Below are positions 49,009-60,000 of a stretch of DNA of 60,000 nucleotides, one piece after another. Under the pieces are notes generated by a model, which worked only from the letters and a program-made list of their open reading frames with translations, was not told the origin of the DNA and made no database searches. Every line of letters begins with the position of its first letter. Positions within the stretch are counted from its first letter, which is position 1. Origin of the DNA: Membranipora membranacea (lineage: Eukaryota > Bryozoa > Gymnolaemata > Cheilostomatida > Membraniporidae); assembly GCA_914767715.1 (NCBI GenBank), contig OU612068.1, positions 1,366,001 through 1,426,000 of the forward strand. Direction: 5' to 3'. A program made the position numbers and the translations under genes.

Positions 49009-49017
49009 CTGTAACAC

Positions 49018-51633
49018 ATCTACTCATACCAAGAGACTGACAGCTGGACTAGCTATGGACATTGATATGAATAATTGATCAGGTAATACAAAATGTGGGT
49101 AGGGAACTGTGTTCAAGCGATTTTATTGAATAAATGATTGAGTGACTGAGTGTTTCTTATATAGAGGGTGTGATACAGTAAGGTCCAAGATACACACTTA
49201 CACATACATACATACATCCATAAGATAGGTTCAAACTGATTTGATTTGGTTTAGAGATTTATTGCGATGTGAAAATAAAGAGTCAATATAATCAATGGCT
49301 ATCACACTGTATGTTGGGTTGAGTTTGGTAGGTATGATTAGCCGTCTTTGGTCCATAACCTAATTGGTTGCCAATGCACCTGGGAAAATTTCAATTTCTC
49401 ACACGTAACCAAACTGCCGCTGTAATGATCGACCAACCAAAAAATCTGCCCAAAACCCTTCAAGGCCGAGAAGCAGATATATCGTACTGTGGAGGAATTT
49501 TGGTGTATATTCTGATTGTTGATGTTTGTCATTGGCAAAATTGTACATAGTGCCAGCATAATTACAAATAATATGACTCAAAATGCTTAATAGGACACAA
49601 GAAAATACCCGAAGGGTCAGCGAGTAGAATGATGTCACAATAGATATGAAAGTAAACTTATTCTCTAAAACCCCATCATAATAAGAACATATAAATTGTA
49701 CTGCAGCCAGCTTTTAGTGAACAGTACATGCTAAGTCAACTCTGTCAGATGAACTGCCAAAATTATCAGGCCATAAATAATCCATAGCCGGGTAAATTTG
49801 CATAGATAAGTGGAAGTTGTCTTCTCAGAAGTGACGATTCTACCAAAAAATTTTGAAGAAAATTTGTGCTTTCTTTATCTTTGCATGGGCTGCCAGTGCA
49901 CCTGGGATAATTTTCAATTTCGCAGTCAAGCTCTCACACTTAACCAAATTTTTGGCACTGAAGTGATCGACCAACCAAATGATCTGCCCAAAACCCTGCA
50001 AAGCCAAGCCAAGCCTTGATGGTGCACGTGAGGTGGTTATATTGTGCTGTGAAGAAATTTTGGCAGATATTTTTGTTGGTAATGTTTGTTTTTGGCAAAT
50101 GTGTTATTGATGCTTTATGAGACACTTAGGTAACTACAAAAGACTCAATGGGTCAGCAAGTAGAATGATCTCACAATCAGTGTAGTTCTGAACTGATTTG
50201 CTTAAATAAGAATAAGAATAAATAATCTATATTGCAGCCAAGTTTGAGTGAACATTACACGCTAAGTTAACTCTGTCAGATGAACCAGGGAGAATGAATT
50301 AACTGCCAAAATTATCAGGCCATAAATAATTCATAGCCACAAGAATTCCTTATATATATGGGTGTATTAAACTTTGATCTGCCTATCAATTTAGTGGGTA
50401 AGACATTAACTAAGACCATCTATAAATGGAGATGGGATTAAATTTTTTGTTAAAGTTGGTGGCGTGGATTTTTCGTTACTCAATAATTTTTAAAGATGAA
50501 ACAATAACATAGAATAGAAATAAATAATGAACATATCACACCAGAAAGTCACCAGAAATCCACCAGTAAGTCACCAGAAAGCAACCAGGAACTTTTTTAT
50601 TCTCTTACAAGGCATTAGACCTGGTGATGTGGGATACTCCGGACACTCAGGCACACATCAGTGATGTCTTACTGCCTTGCTGCCATACTTTTGAGATGTA
50701 TTGGCCCTACATGATACGGATGGTCCTACAGATGAGGTTAGCACCATTAATAATATATAATGTAAATACCCCTGGGAGCCAACAGAGTCACTAGCGCTAC
50801 AAGATCAGGGGAGACCGTATGCTACTTATATAGCTCTCAGGAAACGTGAGCTGCAAATTTCAAATCATTTTATGTGAATAAATAACTAGGCACTTCTGTG
50901 AGATTATTCTAAGCAGACAATACCTCATAATCAGAATATTTAGCTGATATCTCAAACACTGTGAATTGTAAATTTGCTTCAAAAATGCATACATAAATAA
51001 TTTGTAGGTATATATTTTATTTGTTTTTCAGGAGTTTTGTATGAAATTTGGAATGTTTAAGTTATGTTTGTGAATCGAATCTTCTTTTTTTATATTCACA
51101 AGCCCCCCAGACTTTTGCCCCTCGCCCTCTGGCCCTCCGGCGAGGGAAATATTTCGGCCCTCCGGCGAGGCCATATTTCATTTGGCGGACAATACCATCT
51201 TTGACAGATTAACATGCAAAATTGTTTGCTTGCTCGCTATCGCTGATCATTGGTCTTTTTTTTGATCATTCAGATCTTTTTTTTTATTTTCTTTATATCA
51301 TAGATATTTTATGGTTGTTAAGCTGATAGACAGCTGTTTTGGACAGCTAGTATTGTAATAATGGTATAGGCTACAGATGCACAAAAACACAGACAAAACC
51401 TAGTAAACTTTGTATGCTCATGACATCAACATTCAAAAGAAAAACACAGTAAATTGATTATAAGCAGCAAGCAAACAATTAAATTAGGACTCTATGCTTG
51501 TATAATAGCAAATATATATCTATATATATATAGATATATATATACATATATGTCTATTAGCTATACAACACCACCCGTGTTTTGACCGTAAAATTTAAAT
51601 GCACTGAACAGTGAACAAGCTGTGGAATCATTC
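49018..51633. other. Duplicated non-coding sequence
   Basis: Counterpart of about 28330-31113 without the non-LTR element. It includes the partial tandem copies at 49360-50330, the GC-rich patch at about 51104-51173 and AT repeats near 51510-51545. No exon seen. Confidence 0.6.
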
Positions 51634-54600
51634 TTAGATCACGTAGTTGTTCATCCAAAATGCAATACCATCGGCTAATTTATCCGCAAACGCTCTTCTC
51701 GTACTCCCAACAGTCCTCACACTATAGTGGGCCTCGACCTGTAGACCGCTCATATCGGATCCAGTGTATCTATAAGCACAATCAATATAAGTTAACGAGA
51801 TAGAGATCAGGATTAAGGTAACTCACACAGCCTTGAGTTAAAGAAAATCAGCAGATTTTAGTTATAGCAGTTGTGCTCTCAGAATAAAAGATAACCACGC
51901 CTTCTTATTATTGAAAACTGTAGAATTGAGGAGTTCTCACGGCTTTCCTCTAACGTTTATTTGCATGCTGAATATTTTCAAACTATAAGCACCTTTTGGT
52001 GTTGTAACCTCCAGAGTAGTACTTTCCTCCATTAGGGCTCATGTTGGTTGGGGACGGTACTGAGTCATAGCCAGCATTCTGAAGAAACGCCCCTATTGAG
52101 TTATTGCCTCGCACTAAATCTTCAAGGGACACTCCAGTATTGAGGTGGACTCGCTCTAACGATGAGATTGGAGCCATGCTGTCTGGTAGGACTGCATTAT
52201 TATCCAGTTTGTACTTCGACAGTAAATATCCCATCATGTGCCAACCTTCCGACGAACTCTAGAAATGTTAGAACAGTAATGATCTGTTTGTATTCTCAGC
52301 ACCATGTATATGTACCAGTATGAGCGGTCAGCATTGTAAAATGTTAGCCAGTATCTGAGTCATCAGTGCTGGCTAACCTGTACCCGGTATTATTATGTAT
52401 ATACACTGTTTTATTTGATGTTTTTTACAACCTGCCAAAGAAATCACCGCAAAATCTGGGTGGGGAGAAAAAATGATAACGTTTTGTGTTTGGATAATTA
52501 TGAGTCTCAATAATCCCTTTAGTAATGAAAGGTCACTTATATCATGATTGTTTGCCTACATGGTCAACATTACATATTCATGTACAGTGTGGTGATACTC
52601 GATACAACAGGCTGATATATTATAATCTGGTACGTCCCAGTAGTTTTAAAACTGGATGAGACCACAGTGTCTAGATAAATAGTAGCTGAATCGACAAAAG
52701 TGCACTTTTTTAAAATATAATTTTACTGTCCAGTTGCAACACCAGAAAACAATCTGAAACTCATTATAAAAGTTTATTTTTGGCCAAGAAGCATGGATCA
52801 AACACCCATTATGCTTTTTGGAGCCCTCAAATTTCTGGCAAATAAAACTTTGGCGGTACTTATGAGATCAGTATCTCGTGGTTAGCGCAGGAGGTTGTCC
52901 TTGAGGAGCTTAGGAGCAGTATTGGCTTTGACGTCATAGTTTGATATCTGATAGACACATGGAGTTATTTTGCCATGGTTAGAACATTATGATGAGCGTC
53001 TTGCAGCATTCAATTTAACAGAACTAAGTGTTTATCTGGACATATGCTGCCTAAAGTATGTCAATAATGTGAGAAAGAACACCAGCCATCCACATCACCA
53101 TCATCTACATCACCTAGCAACAAATGACAGGCACCATCATAAAACCACGACCCTCCCTAAATCCAATACTGCTCTTTGCAGAAAAAGCCTTTTTTATAAA
53201 TACTCATAAATACGTCAATGCCTTCTTATTGCTTCTTTTGTTTTTTGTTTTCACATGGTCTTATTTGCTTCATGCATTGATCGGTGGTTAATAAAAGTTC
53301 ATAATATATGGAGAGTGCCTAATCAGTACTCAAACATTATTTACATCATAATTTGTTTGGTCGCCAAATACACTTTTATAGATTACATCACACAACTGCC
53401 GTCTCAAAATAGGTTGGCAAACACCAAAAACATGTATATTCATAAATACGAAACATCAAGTTCACTACCACCTAACCAAACCTATCAACATTCATTGTTT
53501 CATACATATTCAACAGTATGCTGTAATTTATTTTCCAAGAACAACTGTATAAGAGCAGTTTAAAAACATAAGGTATTAAACACCCCCACCCCCTTTTACA
53601 TCTTAACATTACGAAATGCCAATTATAGAGGTGTGAAACAAACAGTACTAATGTTTGAAGGATATAAACTTGTCTTACCTGTCCGTGTACATCAATGTAG
53701 AAAGCTTCTCTGGTCCCACCTGACGTCGCGCTATTACTGGCCGTATTCGAAAACTGATGAAACTCATACCAGCTCGCATTGACACCAGGAAGTCCGAAGG
53801 TAGCCTGATGCCATTCTCGATTACAGTCTAACTTAGACCGATGTACCAAACATCTCACCACATGAGGTCGGGCTGTAAAAGTATAACAGTCATGTATATA
53901 TTAGTATCATCTGGTATGGTAGAGAAGCAAGGAACCCGATAAAAAAACTATTCATGGAATGTCACGTTTGAACTTCATTTATATACAGGGATACAACATA
54001 CAGTAGCGCGCATACCACAGCACAACGCACAGGTCTTCATCTAAAAAACAGTCAAGCGCTGTTTCGAGGCCTTCTATAGTACAACCACCTCATAGCCAGC
54101 CCAATCAGCATAGAGCCATGAAGCATCTCATTCTCTTTCTGCCCTCAGTGCATATTGTCAGTTTTGGTAATTTGATATAATCGGTGTGTTTATGCTGTTG
54201 CGCAACCAGGTAGGCTGCCAACTCTTCACTATCACTGCATCAATGTTCGCCCCATCACTCTCATGCTTTTATTCTAAGCCAATCCAGCGCAGGGAGGTTT
54301 GCTTTCCATCAACTCATCAGTGCAAAGTCGCTATCATCAAGGCACCCGCCCCTCGTTCCATAGTCCACTACAAATTCACCACATTCAGCATCTCATATCA
54401 TCAGGAAATTGTGACTAAATCTAATATTCAGCAGAATGAAAACTATGTATGCAAATTTTTCATAAGCAAAATAATAGTATGATCAATTACATTTAAATCC
54501 ATTATGGACAATAGAAGAATAATCAAAATAATACGACTATAGCAACTTTAAAAGTGACTCAAAGACATGCTTTAGTTGCAATATTGTTAGGCCTCCTTGT

Positions 54601-55324
54601 CGTCAAGATAATATTATCCAACAAGATCACTCAAGCTGTCTAGATCAACACTCACCTCCGAGTTTGGCCTCTAGTTTATCAGCTAACTCTGCAGCCAGGA
54701 GATGTGTTTTCCAGTCAGCGACGGTTGAAGCTCTACATTTGGAGGTATTTATAGGAGAGCAAGTCATGTCGTAGGTACAAGTATCGGTGGTAGCATCGTA
54801 GCATCCCGCTGATCTCCTGTTTGGTAAGCTATCCTTCACATAACCTCAGTGTGGAGCAGTTATTACTATTCTACTGGCGGCTGAATAAAATAACAACATT
54901 TAAGATTGATCAGTAATGGAGAGCTGGTTTCTTTTCCATTTTCTGTCTTTCCATGTGGTATGCTACCTGATAGTGATAAATTTTCCCTTATTCATAATGA
55001 AACAACATGAAAACCAGCGATTGATTTACAACTACTACTGACGCAGAGGTGTTGTGAAAAGGATGTATGATAGTACCATAGGTACATTAGTTGAAGCCTC
55101 AAGTTAAGAACAGTATGTCTTTCAAAGTGATGTACATGTGTCTTAAAAAGTGTCTGAGACCTGAGAAAATTTCAAGTATTCAAGCAGTCACAATTGATCG
55201 GTTACTTACCATCCCCGACTTGATAGTCCACATAGTTGTTGCTTCCATATTGAGTGGTGAACTGATAACTTGAAGCAAATAAGGAACACAACACGACAAC
55301 TCCTGCAAAAATATACCTCTGCAT
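51634..55324 (-). pseudogene. FGase-like gene D, secreted type, with a stop in the HGG motif
   Basis: Exons 55324-55210, 54880-54656, 53872-53679, 52258-51993 and 51769-51634 join in phase to 312 codons. The start MQRYIFAGVVVLCSLFASS is a cleavable signal peptide, unlike the signal anchor of gene A. Exon 2 reads APH-stop-GY: TGA at 54848-54846 (codon 50) replaces the first Gly codon of the APHGG motif, a single G to T change from GGA. The usual DR that follows is NR. Exons 3-5 are open, with RSKLDCNRE, YIDVHGQ, LVRG and LQVEAH. It is either a very young pseudogene, a polymorphic null allele or a sequencing error. Confidence 0.82.
52764..53678. other. Gene D intron 3, unique part
   Basis: Lies between the end of duplicated sequence and exon 3. 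It contains a CATCACCATCATC-like stretch near 53090-53125. No other feature recognised. Confidence 0.5.
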
Positions 55325-55382
55325 GTTTGTCTCTGTCTGTTAGTGGCTTCCTCTTCAAATGCTAACTGCGGTTTGATCCCTC

Positions 55383-55391
55383 TATTATATA
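55383..55391 (-). promoter_or_regulatory. TATA box of FGase D
   Basis: On the minus strand TATATAATA, about 60 bp before the gene D start codon. Confidence 0.55.
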
Positions 55392-56079
55392 GCAGCAACC
55401 AATCTCTGCTATGATTGGCTGTTATTTAAAACCTACTCAGAGTGTCAAGTGTGTTGACGTAATGCTACACAAACCAATAAAACCCATTTAGAGATAATCT
55501 CAGAGATGATGGCAATGATCCAGGCTTGACACAAACTTATCAGAGCACAGTGATTTATCTAGTGGTTATGTGGAAGGTTTTAATCTGATCCACAAAGATA
55601 TGATCTGTTTTGAAATTCAGAATAATCTGCATTAATACTTAATCCTAAGGATGTGGCTATGCAGGGTAGATACCACAGAGCTGTAACTAGCCATTTAAAA
55701 AAAACAATTAGAGACATGATCTGCTTTTCTGATAAATATTAAAAAATAATCCACACTGTAATTTATTTGTATAATTTTTTTCTGATCAGCAAATCCATTT
55801 CCATCTAGGTTTAGTCCAAAGGAATAGGTTTTCTTCTTGTGGTGGGTTTATTCTGAGCCTGGATAGTCACCTTTTAATTTAAAGCGAAAGTGTTTAATGT
55901 CTGTGTGTCCTGCAGAAGTGATTGTATTATCTCCGCTCTTTATCAGATAGTATTACCATAAAACAGAGGCTGGTTTACTGAGTAAGTCGCTGATATACTC
56001 ATTGTCGCTGATATACTGATTGCCGTTGTTGTCTCTGATTAACTATTGTTACCACAAACTGGATTTTGTATAGGTATTT
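55392..56079. other. Intergenic, nothing recognised
   Basis: Upstream of gene D. No exon or repeat recognised until the SINE pair. Confidence 0.5.
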
Positions 56080-56281
56080 GGAGAGGTATACACCCGAGGG
56101 TGCTGGGGGCTGGAACAATCAACAATGAAAGCTCCCCCAATGGGACTCGAACCCACAACTCCTGCGGCACTAATCGCCTGGCAGTGGCGAATAGCAAGCG
56201 CGCTAACCGATTGCGCCATCTCACCATCCCCAAAAAAGAATGGGTCGATGGCGCTAACTAGACAGCCGGCTATTCACTACT
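56080..56281 (-). mobile_element. tRNA-derived SINE, unit 1
   Basis: On the minus strand box A TGGCGCAATCGG (56218-56207) and box B GGTTCGAGTCC (56153-56143) are perfect Pol III promoter elements with a D-arm-like GCGC stem between AATCGGTTA. There is no complementary acceptor stem and the box spacing is long, so this is not a working tRNA gene. It ends in a unit-specific tail (CACCCTCGGGTGTATACC). Confidence 0.8.
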
Positions 56282-56487
56282 TGGAGTTGTGTTCTCTCAT
56301 CCTACAGCACCTTCCAATCCACCATTGCCACCCTATGAAACACAGCGTACGTGTCAGGGTTATTGGCCTTACATGGCCCATTGCTGGGACCCCTTGTAGT
56401 AGGTTTAGCTGTCTTTCCAGCTTGTCAGCATGTCTTTCCATGCTGTCACATGTCTTTCCATGAGTCAGTCAGTAGACGGGTACACAG

Positions 56488-56685
56488 GAGAGGTATACAC
56501 CCGAGGGTGCTGGGGGCTGGAACAATCAACAATGAAAGCTCCCCCAGTGGGACTCGAACCCACAACTCCTGCGGCACTTATCGCCTGGCAGTGAATAGCA
56601 AGCGCGCTAACCGATTGCGCCATCTCACCATCCCCAAAAAAGAATGGGTCGATGGCGCTAATTAGATAGCCCGCTATTCACTACT
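56488..56685 (-). mobile_element. tRNA-derived SINE, unit 2
   Basis: Near-identical to the unit at 56080-56281, with a four-base deletion in the middle. Box A is at 56622-56611 and box B at 56560-56550. AGGTATTT occurs just outside the pair, at 56072-56079 and 56693-56700. Confidence 0.8.
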
Positions 56686-56700
56686 CGGAGGTAGGTATTT

Positions 56701-57612
56701 AGGGTGGGGGCAAAACAACATGTACTCTTGTTATATACCTATGATCAGTGGGATGAGTGGTCAGATCTACCCATGACCAGGACATAATATTACACACCGA
56801 TCTTCACGAGACCACGACATGATCTACCTTTTATCTCTACCTGCACCTCTTTTCTGTTTAGGTGGACAAGCCAAGTATACATCATCCAGCTAAAATCATC
56901 TCAAGCAAACAAAACCAGGTACTGGTTTTGTAATAGATAAATAAATAAACTGCTAAGAGACCATGTTTCACTCACCTCTGATTCAAGCCAATCACTGACC
57001 ATGTGATCACTTTCAATGATTCACCAGTTTCTCTTTGCTCAATGACCAAACTCTCCTGTTTCAAGCGAGGAGTATTTAAATATCTTCTTTCAGCATGAAA
57101 GTTTCTTCTACTTGTCATTTGTTTTGACGCTAAATGTAAAAAATTTCCTCAAAATGATTTAGTTTGTCAAATAAAGTATTAACAAGATATGAAATCTTCC
57201 AACGAGTAATCATCAACTAGCATTTCTACATTATAGAATTGGTTTAATGCTTAGGTAACAACCCCATCTTGATTTGTACCAGGCTGATTTGATATAACAA
57301 CATTGACAGCTGACAGCGAGGCAACAGATGAATAACAACATCCAAATCTTTGCCACTGCTATTTAATTCTGAAATCAAACCACATAATACATTGGGTAAG
57401 TTACAGAGGAGATAGAGGTACATTACAGATATATCGATCTGATTATGGCCAATGTATATATGCATTATCGCCAAAACATTGACAAAATTATGGTCTGCAA
57501 TGCCTCTTTGTTATCAAACATATGATAATCAGGACGATGTATCAACCAGAAAATGGGAATTGAGCCCATATCGCCCTCTTCAACTTTCTACTGAGCCACA
57601 GCAATAATATTT
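56701..57612. other. Intergenic, nothing recognised
   Basis: AT-rich. No exon-like frame, RNA gene or clear repeat seen. Confidence 0.5.
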
Positions 57613-59811
<2,199 letters not shown>

Positions 59812-60000
59812 ATTGCAAAATGATTTTTAATCCTTCAGATGGAAAACAACATATCTTTCTTGAACCCTCAACTGGCATTTTGTTGACAGGGGATCAAGGC
59901 TACCTACCAGTGGAGACAAGCCTTTATTCTGCTTCCTTGTGATGGCGTCAAACTTACCATAAACGCTGTTAGAGGCTCACAATCATACTATGGTATCGTA
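59812..60000. other. Window end, unassigned
   Basis: Differs from the flank of repeat copy 1. A short open stretch is present but no family was recognised. Confidence 0.4.

Larger units (their letters stand above)
45690..52763. repeat. Segmental duplication, copy 2 (FGase unit)
   Basis: Collinear with 25590-32253. Copy-specific changes are a 1-kb insertion (about 46464-47460), a 0.86-kb deletion near 47553, a SINE (48196-48474), expansion of the 41-bp minisatellite, and an extra tandem copy of a roughly 0.5-kb block (49360-49760 and 49800-50330). It lacks the non-LTR insertion of copy 1. Confidence 0.88.

Noticed and set aside
48463-49017. N-terminal extension of FGase C (and A) through the 41-bp minisatellite
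   Set aside because: The frame upstream of MAAAKK has no ATG at its beginning (it opens with GTG) and its length depends on repeat number; the MAAAKK start with the hydrophobic anchor is better.
54846-54848. TGA in FGase D read as selenocysteine
   Set aside because: The aligned residue is a Gly of the HGG motif, not a catalytic Cys. One base change explains it and no SECIS-like element was noticed.
56140-56233. Functional tRNA genes on the minus strand
   Set aside because: Boxes A and B are good, but no acceptor stem pairs and the middle is too long; two near-identical copies with tails indicate a SINE.
56039-56665. Arg-rich small protein frames over the SINE pair
   Set aside because: They are translations of tRNA-like sequence, a common false gene prediction.

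Overview
This is nuclear DNA of a non-vertebrate animal with motile cilia. It is AT-rich, its coding regions are split by short GT-AG introns, and it holds two axonemal genes (a DNAH12-type dynein heavy chain and IQUB), Ly6/three-finger GPI-protein genes and many animal-type mobile elements (hAT MITE, non-LTR and Ty3/Gypsy fragments, tRNA-derived SINEs). The phylum cannot be fixed from this window. Exon models below were built by eye from splice sites and reading phase, and all phases close.

Layout. (1) 1-17.4 kb, minus strand: the first 21 coding exons of a DNAH12-like dynein heavy chain, from the start codon to the AAA1 P-loop. Its 5.5-kb intron (7441-12923) contains Ly6-like genes on the opposite strand: two complete tandem copies and one orphan last exon. 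(2) 17.4-18.8 kb: a head-to-head promoter shared by DNAH12 and IQUB, with a textbook RFX X-box and an adjacent forkhead (FOXJ1-type) site. (3) 18.8-24.9 kb, plus strand: a complete 14-exon IQUB gene. (4) 25.6-55.3 kb: an accessory region made by segmental duplication. A unit of two five-exon N-formylglutamate amidohydrolase-like (FGase) genes exists twice (about 25.59-32.25 kb and 45.69-52.76 kb, the second extending to 55.3 kb). Of the four FGase loci only the first (25628-28227) is intact. The other three carry a truncation plus splice-donor loss, a deletion plus stop, and a stop inside the HGG motif. (5) Between the FGase units, 37.4-44.9 kb on the plus strand: a cluster of small, mostly secreted-looking genes (three related signal-peptide/Thr-rich/Cys-rich genes and one unrelated unknown), one with a 14-unit mucin-like Thr repeat. 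(6) A dispersed 2-3 kb repeat carrying a 9-bp GC-rich VNTR occurs at 32.25-35.37 kb and 57.61-59.81 kb. A decayed Ty3/Gypsy element lies at 35.37-36.80 kb and a paired tRNA-derived SINE at 56.08-56.69 kb.

How the genes relate. DNAH12 (single-headed inner-arm dynein) and IQUB (radial-spoke-associated) are both axonemal, so the divergent promoter with RFX/FOX sites suggests co-induction during ciliogenesis. The rest is a fast-evolving set of surface or secreted proteins (Ly6, membrane-anchored or secreted FGase-like enzymes, mucin-like proteins) that multiplies and decays by tandem and segmental duplication, which fits a self-surface or environment-facing role. No function beyond family resemblance can be shown here.
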